Source of the DNA: Prevotella sp.
Lineage (GTDB): Bacteria; Bacteroidota; Bacteroidia; Bacteroidales; Bacteroidaceae
Length of the DNA: 42,133 nucleotides
Reading direction: 5' to 3'
Assembly: GCA_017479675.1 (NCBI GenBank)
Contig: JAFVBX010000028.1
Coordinates: 1 to 42,133 of the forward strand
The notes under the pieces are model-generated. The model saw only the letters and a list, made by a program, of their open reading frames with translations, was not told the origin of the DNA and searched no databases. The stretch's first letter is position 1, and the number at the start of each line of letters is the position of its first letter. Positions 15,570-23,808 of the stretch are shown here, piece after piece. The position numbers were made by a program, and so were the translations under genes.

Positions 15570-16523
15570 TTATGCGACCCTAAAGCCCAATTCTATTTTC
15601 CTCTTGCCTCCACTCTCCGAGAACTCCGTAGTAACAGCCTGCACGAAATACTCACCGTCCTTCTTAGGATAGTCCCCATCATGGAGTTTCACTGTGTCGC
15701 CTGGCACGCACTGAGGGATGAGCCATCCCGTTATGCTGCCCTCATAGCCGTCGTAGTTCCTGCGCTTCAGTTCCGTCTCACCTCGTGCTTTCATTGATGC
15801 AAGGTCGCTGGTGGCGCACTTCACTTCTTTCTTTTCGCCTCCAGGAGTGCCTACCTCCACTTCCTTCACCTTGCCGTCAGGCATGTTTGCCTTTACCACT
15901 ATCAGCAGCTTCTTGTCGCTGGCAGTACGGTAGGTAAGGTCGGCATCCTCTATGTTGACGGCAAAGTCGTAGCTACGCCTCTCGCCCTGCACCTCTCCTG
16001 GGGGATGAATATGTAGCACCCCGTCCTTCAGGTATATGTCGGCACCGCATTCCTCCTGCACTTTCTTCAGCACGTCGTAGCCTGTGGCATTGTTGATGGC
16101 GAACTTAGAGTACGTCCATTTGTATGTGCATTCCACGCCTGTTGCCGCCCCTGTGCCTGCCACCACTTTCTTCAGAAGGGTTTCGAGCGTCACCTTCTGC
16201 AGCACCTCGTTAGGCAGATCCTTACGGAACAGGAAGAGGTCATCTTCACACTCTATGGTGATGCTTCCTCCATCGGTGGATATGCGTTGCACATAGCCAG
16301 AGAACTCCTCCACCAGTCCTTCCTCCTCATAACCGAGCATGATGCTCACCATGTTGCCGCGTGCAATCTTCGACTCTACATCGAGTGCCACGTTATACTG
16401 CGCACCAGGCAGCACTATCTTTGCCGTGTCGGCAAGCAGTTCCACGGAGCGGTGTATCTCAACCTTGTCGAGCATTCCCACTCGGTAGTTTCCCACCAGT
16501 ATGTCATACTTCATCGTGTACAT
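15570..16523 (-). CDS. Baseplate hub, phage late control D / Mu gp44-like
   Basis: A 317-aa protein with the gp27/gpD hub fold pattern: LDKVEIHRSVELLADTAKIV near the start, GNMVSIMLGYEEEGLVEEFS (field-II type strand), FSGYVQRISTDGGSITIECE, a middle ATGYDVLKKVQEECGADIYL helix region and DGDYPKKDGEYFVQAVTTEF near the end. The hub holds the spike trimer under the tail tube. Position between the DUF6046 gene and the spike agrees. Confidence 0.88.
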   Translation of the reverse strand: MYTMKYDILVGNYRVGMLDKVEIHRSVELLADTAKIVLPGAQYNVALDVESKIARGNMVSIMLGYEEEGLVEEFSGYVQRISTDGGSITIECEDDLFLFRKDLPNEVLQKVTLETLLKKVVAGTGAATGVECTYKWTYSKFAINNATGYDVLKKVQEECGADIYLKDGVLHIHPPGEVQGERRSYDFAVNIEDADLTYRTASDKKLLIVVKANMPDGKVKEVEVGTPGGEKKEVKCATSDLASMKARGETELKRRNYDGYEGSITGWLIPQCVPGDTVKLHDGDYPKKDGEYFVQAVTTEFSESGGKRKIELGFRVA

Positions 16524-16524
16524 G

Positions 16525-17199
16525 TCATATCAGCAGTTTATAGATATCATCGGACGTTGCCTGTATGCTGTAGTTCTGGTTTGCCGCTCCCACGGTGTGG
16601 GGTATGTCCCAGCTGTCAATCACGATGTGCGTTATGCCAAATTCCACCAACAGCGGATGTATCACCTCCACCCTGCCAGCCTCACAGAACTCGCGCAGGC
16701 GGTTTACATCATCTTTGGGGTATTTGCCGTCACTTCCTATCAGTATTCCCTCTATGCTTACGGTGTAATCGTCCTGTGTCCAACGCTCCTTGATGGATCC
16801 GCGTACCTTGCCCTTGTTGACGTGGCGCTTCACAATGATGTTGCTGCCGTTGACAGTCACCATTGGTTCCCATGGCACTGTCCACTCCTCCGCCCCAGGT
16901 TCATCCAACTTCATTCTTAGTGGGAACTGCATCGGAATACCGAGTGCATTGGCACGGATAACGTCCTCCAGCTGCTCATCGGTGGCATTCTTTATCTCGT
17001 TGTATCTGTCAGGACTGACGTAAGCGCTGGCATCATGGCGGAACAGCCAATAGGGAGGCACCTTGCCACCGAAAATGCGGAAGGCGAGATTTTCGAGGGC
17101 AAAGCGTGTGGCTGTGCTCTTGATGTTGGCAGAGGCAGCGCGCTTGGCTCTCTGCTCCTGCTCCTCTATCTCGTATATGTCACTTAAGATGTTTGTCAT
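16525..17199 (-). CDS. DUF6046-type tail protein (Mu gpN position)
   Basis: A 224-aa protein whose start ([20 protein letters not shown]) overlaps the tape-measure stop by 4 bp. It has a C-terminal domain with [20 protein letters not shown] then [11 protein letters not shown], resembling the DUF6046 family of Bacteroidales phages and, in position, Mu gpN (DNA circularisation/baseplate protein). It probably links the tape measure complex to the hub. The LysM-like or OB-type details cannot be judged by eye. Confidence 0.75.
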   Translation of the reverse strand: MTNILSDIYEIEEQEQRAKRAASANIKSTATRFALENLAFRIFGGKVPPYWLFRHDASAYVSPDRYNEIKNATDEQLEDVIRANALGIPMQFPLRMKLDEPGAEEWTVPWEPMVTVNGSNIIVKRHVNKGKVRGSIKERWTQDDYTVSIEGILIGSDGKYPKDDVNRLREFCEAGRVEVIHPLLVEFGITHIVIDSWDIPHTVGAANQNYSIQATSDDIYKLLI

Positions 17200-18962
17200 C
17201 TGCCTGTACTGGTTGCTATGGCGAGTGCCCTGTTCATACCACTAAGGATAACATGCTCCAGTTCGCTGGTGTCCATCTTATCCGTCATGGTAACGTTGAT
17301 GTTGTCAAAGAACTTGCTGATGTGCATGGTGATGCTGGTGTTCCTCGTGCCGCCAGTGGCGATTGCCTCAGCTGTCTTGGAACTGCCACCCTTGCCGCCT
17401 TTCTTTCCAGGCTTGCCGTTGCCACTCAGAAATGTCACCTCCTCCGTGGCTGGACTGCCTTTCGTTTTTGGAGTCTTTATCTGGGCATTCTCTTGCACGT
17501 TCTTGGCGGCATCCTTGGCAGCCTCACGCTTGTAGTGTGCATTCAGCAGGGGGTTGACGTTGGTTGCAACATCCACTGTGTTGGTGATGAGCTTCTTTGT
17601 TGCAGAGATACCTGTCAAACCGTCAACGGCTTCCTTGGCAGAGTCCCATGCACCACCGAAGTCGCCTTCAAACAGTTTCGCCAGTGCCTCACCAATCTTG
17701 CCCACTGCACTGAGCATTCCCTTCAGACGCTCTATCACGTAGTCTTTGATGGCATCGGCAAAGCCTTTAAGGGTGTCCCATACGGTGAGCACTACGGCGC
17801 GGAAGCCTGCAAACTTATCCCAGCAATAGATAGCTGCTGCCGTAAGTGCTGCAATGAGTGTTATGACGATGCCGATAGGGTTGGCGTTGAGAGCTGCATT
17901 GAGCAGCCACTGTACTGCAGTCCATGCCTTTGTCGCAATGTTTACTGCGGTAGTCTTAGCCAGCAAGATGCCGAGGGCTATGCTGTGCAAGTTGAATGCC
18001 ACTGTTCCTACACCCACCACTATGGCGAGGTAACCCAGTTCATCTTTCCAGTCCTTAATCCACTTGATGATGCCACCTATGACAGAGAACACCTTGCTGA
18101 TAGCCGTCATTATCGGGGGCACGATAGCTTCAACGATACCTACGAGACCTGATACAAGAGGTTCTATCTGCTTGAAGAGGTCAACAGCTCCTTGTTGGAT
18201 ATTGCCTATCAGTGTCGAGATACGACCTCCGAGTTCCTTTGATAGCTTTTCTGAACGATTGTGGAATTTTCCTCCTTCGCCAGTCGCATGTGCAATGGCA
18301 GCAGCAACGGCATCGAAGCCTATCTGTCCCTTGCTCATCATATCCTGAAGCTCGGCATACGTCTTGCCTGTCATTTGCTGCAACTCTTTTAAGGGATTGA
18401 AGCCTTGATTTATGAATTGCAGGTTGTCTTGACCTGACAGCTTGCCAGCGGAAGCTACCTGACCGAAAACGAGTGACAGACCAGACAGTTTGTTCTTGTC
18501 ATCGCCTGCGATGTCTCCCAACTGACTAAGGTAACTATTCACCTTATCTGTCTCGACCCCAAAGGATAACATTGTTTCTGCATTCTTCACAAGGTCAAGG
18601 TTGCTGAATGGGGTTTTGTTGGCAAGTCCTTGGATGTTCTGCAGCACTTTGGCTGCCTTCTCTTCCTCACCAACCAGCACCCCGAATGATACCGACGTGG
18701 ATTGTGCTTGTATGCCTAATGATGTTACAGCTCCTATTCCAGACGCTATCAGCGTGTATGGGTTCATCAAGAACTGCATACCAGGGATAGACAGCAGTGA
18801 GGACTTGAAGTTGGCGAATGAGAGGGCATCCCGCAAGGCTTTCCCTGTCTGGGCAGCCTTGCCGGTAATGGCATCAAGCTGTGCCGCCGTCTTGCCAGTC
18901 ACGGAGAGCACGTTGCCCCCCTCTGCCTGCATCTTTATGAGAAACGTTACTACGCTGTCCAT
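17196..18962 (-). CDS. Tail tape measure protein
   Basis: A 588-aa protein with the usual composition: helical N-terminus ([38 protein letters not shown]), a conserved phage core ([60 protein letters not shown]), hydrophobic glycine/alanine-rich segments ([37 protein letters not shown]) and a lysine-rich end ([13 protein letters not shown]). It sets tail length and is ejected during infection. It begins 3 bp after the frameshifted chaperone stop. Short for the family, suggesting a fairly short tail. Confidence 0.93.
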   Translation of the reverse strand: MDSVVTFLIKMQAEGGNVLSVTGKTAAQLDAITGKAAQTGKALRDALSFANFKSSLLSIPGMQFLMNPYTLIASGIGAVTSLGIQAQSTSVSFGVLVGEEEKAAKVLQNIQGLANKTPFSNLDLVKNAETMLSFGVETDKVNSYLSQLGDIAGDDKNKLSGLSLVFGQVASAGKLSGQDNLQFINQGFNPLKELQQMTGKTYAELQDMMSKGQIGFDAVAAAIAHATGEGGKFHNRSEKLSKELGGRISTLIGNIQQGAVDLFKQIEPLVSGLVGIVEAIVPPIMTAISKVFSVIGGIIKWIKDWKDELGYLAIVVGVGTVAFNLHSIALGILLAKTTAVNIATKAWTAVQWLLNAALNANPIGIVITLIAALTAAAIYCWDKFAGFRAVVLTVWDTLKGFADAIKDYVIERLKGMLSAVGKIGEALAKLFEGDFGGAWDSAKEAVDGLTGISATKKLITNTVDVATNVNPLLNAHYKREAAKDAAKNVQENAQIKTPKTKGSPATEEVTFLSGNGKPGKKGGKGGSSKTAEAIATGGTRNTSITMHISKFFDNINVTMTDKMDTSELEHVILSGMNRALAIATSTGR

Positions 18963-18965
18963 TTG

Positions 18966-19426
18966 TTAGCCTTCCCTGTTGTTCCTTGCTTCTGCCTTGC
19001 GGATGTCGTAAAGATACCTTATTGTCCATGCCCACTGCTCGTCACACAGAGCGCCAGGGTCAATGTGCATGTAGTATCTCAGCAGAGTGTCAAGGAAGAG
19101 AACGTCAAAGCCGTCCTCCGTCCCTGGCACCTCGGCATCCGTCAGAGCTTTTTTATTTCAGCCTCCTTGACTTTGAGCACTTCTGACATCTTGTTGCAGA
19201 CTGCCATGAAGCAATCGTCGTCTTCAAGCATCTCCTTGTCGCCGTCAACCCACAGTTGCTTCAGCAGAGTCTCATTCATCTTCATCGGGTCTTTGACCAC
19301 ACTGACATAACTGAGATCCTGGCGTGTAGGCTTGTGGATTATACACGACTTATCGTCAACCGTGATGAGGAAGAGCGTGCCGTGCTTCTTCTTCATCTCC
19401 TGTATCTGCTTTTCTGTGAACTTCAT
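18966..19426 (-). CDS. Tail assembly chaperone, -1 frameshift product (about 153 aa)
   Basis: The chaperone reading frame carries a slippery A AAA AAG at 19148-19154. A -1 shift there continues as ALTDAEVPGTEDGFDVLFLD and so on, to the stop at 18966-18968, adding about 60 residues (DTLLRYYMHIDPGALCDEQW, RYLYDIRKAEARNN). The downstream part has no start of its own at the overlap. Two proteins from one start by -1 frameshifting directly upstream of the tape measure is the lambda G/GT and Mu gp41-gp42 arrangement; the extended form recruits tube protein to the tape measure. Frame and slip site are seen; use of the site is inferred. Confidence 0.85.
19142..19426 (-). CDS. Tail assembly chaperone, zero-frame product (94 aa)
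   Basis: Starts MKFTEKQIQEMKKKHGTLFL and ends VKEAEIKKL. A charged, mainly helical protein of the size of tail chaperone G proteins, with a segment IIHKPTRQDLSYVSVVKDPM typical of Bacteroidales Mu-like phages. It is the major product from this start; the minor product uses the frameshift just before its stop. It lies 30 bp after the tube gene. Confidence 0.85.
   Translation of the reverse strand: MKFTEKQIQEMKKKHGTLFLITVDDKSCIIHKPTRQDLSYVSVVKDPMKMNETLLKQLWVDGDKEMLEDDDCFMAVCNKMSEVLKVKEAEIKKL
19148..19154 (-). promoter_or_regulatory. Programmed -1 frameshift site A AAA AAG
   Basis: In the zero frame the codons are ATA AAA AAG CTC TGA. Slippage of AAA AAG by one base gives the next codon GCT, exactly in frame with the downstream 60-residue extension. 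A AAA AAG is the efficient bacterial slip heptamer known from dnaX. Confidence 0.85.
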
Positions 19427-19456
19427 TTGAACAGTTTTTTAATAGAGTTTGAAACG

Positions 19457-19864
19457 TTAGGCATTCTTCTTGTCAAGGTAGATGAACGGAAGGGTCTTCT
19501 CCTGGAACTTGTCGCCCTGCTTCCACTCCGTATTGTCTTCCGTGAACTCGCAGCCTATGAGGATGTCGTTGGTAACAGCATCCCCCTTTGAGGGATTGCC
19601 GTATGAAACAGCGGTATTGAAGGATATGTCCAGTATGTCGCCACCCGCTGCCTTTCTCAGTGCCTCGTACTCGCTCTGGAGCAGGGTAATCTCACCTTCG
19701 TAGGTCTTGTTGCCGCGCTGCACGCTGTGAGGCTTATTGCCCTTGGCGTGGAGCAGTTCCTTCTCCTGCTTGCTGCTGTACTTGATGCCGCGCAGTCCGG
19801 TGACAACCCTTCCTGCTACCACCACGTTCACGTCAGACCATTCGTATTCTCTTGAATTAAACAT
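19457..19864 (-). CDS. Tail tube protein
   Basis: A 135-aa protein beginning MFNSREYEWSDVNVVVAGRV. GLRGIKYSSKQEKELLHAKG, the YEGEITLLQSEYEALRKAAG segment and DILDISFNTAVSYGN fit the contractile tail tube fold (T4 gp19/Mu gpM class). It sits between the sheath and the chaperone genes, the conserved order, and ends with a Lys-rich IYLDKKNA. It forms the inner tube. Confidence 0.87.
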   Translation of the reverse strand: MFNSREYEWSDVNVVVAGRVVTGLRGIKYSSKQEKELLHAKGNKPHSVQRGNKTYEGEITLLQSEYEALRKAAGGDILDISFNTAVSYGNPSKGDAVTNDILIGCEFTEDNTEWKQGDKFQEKTLPFIYLDKKNA

Positions 19865-19886
19865 GTGTATGTCCTCCTGTTAAGTG

Positions 19887-21077
19887 TTAAGTGTTTGAAA
19901 CAAGGAAACCGAGGTTCACATCCACATAGCGTGCATAGCCGAATGGACGCACCTTCAGGGTTACGTTTATCTTTGAGGTGGCGAGCACGTTCTGTGTCTC
20001 GTCGATGAAGCACTTGCATCCCTCACCGTCGGTAGCGGAAAGTTCGCCGTTGGCGGTCATCTGACGGTTTATGGCATCCTCCACTGTCTGCTGCCAGTCC
20101 TTTACGACGGCTGTCTGCAAGGTACCATCCTCGTTGACCTCCAACTCATCGAGCAGCATGTCAAGCAGTGTTGCATACGCTATGCGATAAGCCTTGTCGA
20201 TGGTACGGCGGTAGGTAAGGTGTGCATAGTCGTCTGTAGGGTCGCAAGCCATCTGGTCATCGGCAAAGAAGTAGCCGCTCTTGCCCACGTAGCGACGGGG
20301 CACGATATAGCCCTTGTCGTATATCTGGGCAATGATGCTCTCTGCCTCCTCCACAGCCTTGGTGCCGACGTACATCTCAGTGGGGAACAGCGAACCGCTC
20401 TTAACCCTTCCGATGTTGCGCTGCACAGGGCATGAGGCTATACGTCCTGCCAGTGTGCCCATGCAGGCAACGTCACTGCCGCTCTCGGTGTCACCGATGA
20501 GCACAGCCACGCGGTTGTATGTTTCCGCCGTGAGGTCCTTCAGTTCCTTGGTGGCATCATACTTTCTGCCTTCAATCACAATGAAGATGGGAGCGTAGAG
20601 CTCTGTCGTAGCCCACTCTGCCAGCTGCTGTGCCTTGGGAAGAGCCGTGAACACGTCAGGATCGAGACCGTTAGTGCTTGCAGCAGAACCACCTGTATTG
20701 ACTCCTGTAATGATGATACCGCGCAGAGCACCATTCTGCCTGGTTATGAGGTCGCGTGCATAACCCGCTGCCGTCTTGCTGTAGTCACAGATGTTGGTAG
20801 CGGTGGTAGCTGGTGCCACGCCATATATAACGAGCCTTGTGCCTGCCTCTGCCTCGTCGTAGAACTGTGACACTGCCTTGAAGAGAGCAGCGTTGTTGTC
20901 CTCCGTGATGCCGAGGTCGGCAAGGTCATCAACGGACGTTACGGTATAGGGCGTATTGAGCGCGAAGGTGGCAGCAACAGCTGCTGCACCCACTATAAGG
21001 GCAAGGAGCCCGTCGGCACTCACGCCGACGGTTCCAAGCTGTCCGTTAAGGAATTGTATCTTTACTCTTGGTAGCAT
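19887..21077 (-). CDS. Tail sheath protein (DUF2586-like)
   Basis: A 396-aa contractile sheath protein. It begins MLPRVKIQFLNGQLGTVGVS and has the sheath pattern: SVDDLADLGITEDNNAALFK, EAGTRLVIYGVAPATTATNI, a central GRKYDATKELKDLTAETYNR, RRYVGKSGYFFADDQMACDP and a C-terminal INVTLKVRPFGYARYVDVNL that forms the handshake strands. It corresponds to Mu gpL and powers contraction. Located between the capsid and tube genes; the junction upstream holds 9-bp CAGAGTATT-type repeats. Confidence 0.9.
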   Translation of the reverse strand: MLPRVKIQFLNGQLGTVGVSADGLLALIVGAAAVAATFALNTPYTVTSVDDLADLGITEDNNAALFKAVSQFYDEAEAGTRLVIYGVAPATTATNICDYSKTAAGYARDLITRQNGALRGIIITGVNTGGSAASTNGLDPDVFTALPKAQQLAEWATTELYAPIFIVIEGRKYDATKELKDLTAETYNRVAVLIGDTESGSDVACMGTLAGRIASCPVQRNIGRVKSGSLFPTEMYVGTKAVEEAESIIAQIYDKGYIVPRRYVGKSGYFFADDQMACDPTDDYAHLTYRRTIDKAYRIAYATLLDMLLDELEVNEDGTLQTAVVKDWQQTVEDAINRQMTANGELSATDGEGCKCFIDETQNVLATSKINVTLKVRPFGYARYVDVNLGFLVSNT

Positions 21078-21122
21078 AATTCTGTCTTTTACTGATTATT
21101 CCGAATACTCTGAATACTCCGG

Positions 21123-22046
21123 TTATGCAGCTGGTGCCTCTGCCTGGTCCTGTATGAGAAGAGCCACGCCCTTCTTGTCGTAGCGACGCAGACCGCCACC
21201 AGTGCGTACAAGGAATGAGTAGATGTCGCCGTAATAAGCTGGATCATTGGTCTTGTCAAACATCTTAACCTCACCCATTGCACGGCTCACGCATGACTTC
21301 TGCCATGCCAGACCTGCGGCACACTCTGTCGCTACTGCATTGTCAGACCATGGGAGCACTACAGGCTTGTTGCTGACAATCGTTGTGCGGAGCACGCTTG
21401 AACGCAGCATGATATTGAAGCTGTAGAGCTGACCGAGTATGCCCTTCTGAGCATCTGCCGATGCGATGAATGCAGAAAGTTCCTTGTCGGTAAGGTCTTC
21501 AAGCAACTGAGCATACATCACTGCATCAAGCAAGAGGTAACGGTCACTCTGAGGCACGTTGTCGGTATTGAACTTGATGTTGAGCTTCATGATGTCATGC
21601 TTTACTATGCTCTTGCGGTAGCCTGTAGCGGTGGTTGAGGTGTGAGCCTCTGCAGCATCGCCTGTGGTCTTGAATACCACGTCGGTATTGCCCCAGCGGT
21701 AGAGCAGGTTCTGCGCAGCCTCGTCCTGAAGCTGCTGACGGTCGTTGGCAATGACGCTCTGACGCTTGTCGTATGACAGTTCCGTCTTTTCAATATCAGA
21801 GATATAGATTGGATCGGTTGTCAGTTCGTCGATGTCGTAGGTGAGATCGTTGTCGTTGCGTGAGGTGACAGATGCCGGCTTCTGGGTGCGGTTGGTCTTT
21901 ACACCTGATGGTGCACCGGCATTAGGGATGTGCACGGTCTTGTTGTTCACGAATGCGGAGTCATCGATAGACTTTGTCGCAAAGCTGTTGTCGGGGTAGA
22001 AATTCTCCACGACGGTATTCAGCCATAATTCTTTGTTAAGTGCCAT
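21123..22046 (-). CDS. Major capsid protein
   Basis: A 307-aa protein beginning MALNKELWLNTVVENFYPDN, without a long N-terminal delta domain. SFATKSIDDSAFVNNKTVHI, TYDIDELTTDPIYISDIEKT, ELSYDKRQSVIANDRQQLQD and the C-terminal region with VRTGGGLRRYDKKGVALL are typical of HK97-fold capsid proteins of Bacteroidales phages. It follows the protease/scaffold gene directly, as does Mu gpT. The scaffold function is supplied by the preceding gene. Confidence 0.88.
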   Translation of the reverse strand: MALNKELWLNTVVENFYPDNSFATKSIDDSAFVNNKTVHIPNAGAPSGVKTNRTQKPASVTSRNDNDLTYDIDELTTDPIYISDIEKTELSYDKRQSVIANDRQQLQDEAAQNLLYRWGNTDVVFKTTGDAAEAHTSTTATGYRKSIVKHDIMKLNIKFNTDNVPQSDRYLLLDAVMYAQLLEDLTDKELSAFIASADAQKGILGQLYSFNIMLRSSVLRTTIVSNKPVVLPWSDNAVATECAAGLAWQKSCVSRAMGEVKMFDKTNDPAYYGDIYSFLVRTGGGLRRYDKKGVALLIQDQAEAPAA

Positions 22047-22078
22047 TTTTCTTTTCTCCTTTTTTTAGTTGTTAATGA

Positions 22079-22552
22079 TTAGTCTTTGTACTCTACGCCG
22101 AAACGCTCCTTGTACTTGGAGCGGAACAGCTCGGGGTTCTGGTTCTTGAGGTCGGCAAGACGATTTTCCTTGTCAAGCTGATCCCATGTCTTGTTCTCGA
22201 AGTTACCTGCTTTGCCATCTTCGTTCACGAAGTCAACAGCGCGACGCTGCACGTGTGGCTTCATGCTGTTGATGAGAGCCTCCGTATTCTCGCGGTCGCT
22301 TGTCATCAGTGCTTGGTAGGTAGCCTTCTGCTCCTGGGTAATCTTGCCCTCCGAGATTGCCTTGTCGAGGAAGTTGCCAATCTCCTGAGCTTCCAGGGTA
22401 GCAATTTTCTGCTCGTAGGCTTTGTTTGCCTGCTCCAGAGCATCAGCTTTGGCAGCTTTGTTCTCTAACGTCTTGATGTGTGCCAATACGGCACCCTCAT
22501 CCGCCATATCCTTGAATGACGGAAGAGCCTTGATGTTGTCTAATAATGCCAT
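22079..22552 (-). CDS. Nested scaffold protein from an internal start (157 aa)
   Basis: An in-frame ATG at 22552 (MALLDNIKALPSFKD) lies exactly where the protease part ends and the coiled-coil scaffold begins, preceded by an A-rich stretch (CCAAAACGAA) like other phage starts here. Mu makes its scaffold Z from an equivalent internal start within I. The independent product is inferred, not demonstrated. Confidence 0.6.
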   Translation of the reverse strand: MALLDNIKALPSFKDMADEGAVLAHIKTLENKAAKADALEQANKAYEQKIATLEAQEIGNFLDKAISEGKITQEQKATYQALMTSDRENTEALINSMKPHVQRRAVDFVNEDGKAGNFENKTWDQLDKENRLADLKNQNPELFRSKYKERFGVEYKD

Positions 22553-23191
22553 TTCGTTTTGGTTTTGTGCCCCGTTATGGAGGCGGTTTGTAAAATACTG
22601 GTAAATATCGTTCTCGTTGTCTGTTTCTGGGCTGTCACCGTCTGGCAGCTCATATATGCCGTCTATCAGGTGCATGTCAAGAGCCTCCTGCGCTGACAGC
22701 CAGTGGTCTTTCTCATCGAAGTACTGTGCAAGCACCTCGGCTGGTGTCATCTCGCAACGCGCTGCTATCATCTCTGCAAGGGAAGACTGTAGTTTCTCCA
22801 TCTGCTCAGCGGTGGCTCTGAGTTCTGAGGCATTGCCATAGATACCACCGCTGACACTGTGCAGCATAAGCTTTGCGTAGGGGCTCATATAGAGAGGCTT
22901 GCCACACAGGGCTATGATGGCTGCTATGCTTGCTGCAAGACCGTCTATATATATGGTGATATCCGCACGTGCCTGACGCAGGGCGTTGTATATCGCCATG
23001 CCAGAGAATACGTCACCGCCACGGCTGTTGATGCGCACCTCTATCTTCTGATAGCGCGCCTGCAAGGATAGCAGCTCGCCGACTATCCTGCCGCTATCCA
23101 CTGTATCGTTGACACCCACATCTCCGTATAGCAGGAGTGTTGCGGTGTCCTCCGATGTCATGATGTTGAAAAATTTTGTTTCTTTTGCCAT
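22079..23191 (-). CDS. ClpP-like prohead protease fused to scaffold
   Basis: A 370-aa protein. Residues about 1-190 form a ClpP/S14-type serine protease: VRINSRGGDVFSGMAIYNAL, IYIDGLAASIAAIIALCG (nucleophile Ser in AAS), YAKLMLHSVSGGIYGNAS (His) and a downstream Asp region (ALDMHLIDGIYEL). After an acidic linker, the C-terminal 157 residues are a charged coiled coil (KTLENKAAKADALEQANKAY), the scaffold. This matches Mu gpI, which carries the scaffold gpZ at its C-terminus. It is the first gene of the leftward late operon, behind a consensus promoter. Confidence 0.92.
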   Translation of the reverse strand: MAKETKFFNIMTSEDTATLLLYGDVGVNDTVDSGRIVGELLSLQARYQKIEVRINSRGGDVFSGMAIYNALRQARADITIYIDGLAASIAAIIALCGKPLYMSPYAKLMLHSVSGGIYGNASELRATAEQMEKLQSSLAEMIAARCEMTPAEVLAQYFDEKDHWLSAQEALDMHLIDGIYELPDGDSPETDNENDIYQYFTNRLHNGAQNQNEMALLDNIKALPSFKDMADEGAVLAHIKTLENKAAKADALEQANKAYEQKIATLEAQEIGNFLDKAISEGKITQEQKATYQALMTSDRENTEALINSMKPHVQRRAVDFVNEDGKAGNFENKTWDQLDKENRLADLKNQNPELFRSKYKERFGVEYKD

Positions 23192-23213
23192 TTTGTTCCG
23201 TTGGTTTCTGGTG

Positions 23214-23245
23214 CAAAATTATGTGCATTTTTTCTCCTGTGCAAA
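23214..23245 (-). promoter_or_regulatory. Leftward late promoter
   Basis: On the minus strand TTTG (23242-23245), a 20-nt spacer, TAATTTTG (23214-23221), followed by CACCAGAAAcCAAC and then the protease ATG at 23191. The leader is nearly identical to that of the rightward late operon. Confidence 0.75.
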
Positions 23246-23255
23246 CGCTCTTTTT

Positions 23256-23297
23256 ATCGTGCAATCCGTGGACGCTATCGTGCAATCCGTGGACGCT
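23256..23297. repeat. 21-bp perfect tandem repeat between the divergent late promoters
   Basis: Two adjoining copies at 23256-23276 and 23277-23297, each beginning ATCGTGCAATCC and ending GTGGACGCT. The 21-bp period is two helical turns, so proteins bound to both would face the same side. Its place between the two late promoters makes it a likely activator site, comparable to where Mu C acts. Confidence 0.8.
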
Positions 23298-23313
23298 ATC
23301 ATAAAATGAGAAG

Positions 23314-23344
23314 TTGTATAGGTGCAAAATACATAAGAACTTTG
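23314..23344 (+). promoter_or_regulatory. Rightward late promoter, weak -7
   Basis: TTG (23314-23316), a 20-nt spacer, GAACTTTG (23337-23344), then CACCAGAAAtCAAC. The -7 lacks the TA of the consensus, which suggests dependence on an activator. The ATG of the small terminase gene follows at 23368. Confidence 0.55.
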
Positions 23345-23367
23345 CACCAGAAATCAACAAAATAAGT

Positions 23368-23808
23368 ATGGCACAGAAGATTGACAAGAAAGACATCGCC
23401 AAATCGTTGTACCTCAACGGAAACTATACTCAGGAAGAAATTGCCGAGAAAGTTGACAGTACCAGGCAGACAGTGTCACGCTGGATAAAGGAAGGGAAAT
23501 GGGATGAGCTGAAGGCTTCCATCACGATTACCCCCACGCAGATATTGGCAGGACTGAACCGCCAGATTGTGGAGATCAACAATAATATCAGTACCAGGGA
23601 GGAGGGCAAACGCTATGCGACTGTGACGGAGGCAGACACCCTCGCCAAACTGGCATCGGCAATCAAGAAGATAGAGACGGACATCGGCATCGCCGACATC
23701 GTTGACGTGGGCATACGCTTTACCAATTGGCTGCGTCCGCTCGACCTCGACAAGGCTAAGGAATTTGACAGTCTTCTCGATGCCTTCATTAAAGACCAGA
23801 CGAAATGA
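23368..23808 (+). CDS. Terminase small subunit-like protein with HTH
   Basis: A 146-aa protein starting MAQKIDKKDIAKSLYLNGNY. An N-terminal helix-turn-helix (YTQEEIAEKVDSTRQTVSRW) binds DNA, and an alpha-helical remainder (IVEINNNISTREEGKRYATV) would oligomerise, as in DUF1804/Mu gp27-type small terminases that recognise the packaging start. The ATG at 23368 is used because an upstream in-frame start lies inside the promoter. Its 3' end overlaps the large terminase by 4 bp. Confidence 0.83.
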   Translation: MAQKIDKKDIAKSLYLNGNYTQEEIAEKVDSTRQTVSRWIKEGKWDELKASITITPTQILAGLNRQIVEINNNISTREEGKRYATVTEADTLAKLASAIKKIETDIGIADIVDVGIRFTNWLRPLDLDKAKEFDSLLDAFIKDQTK

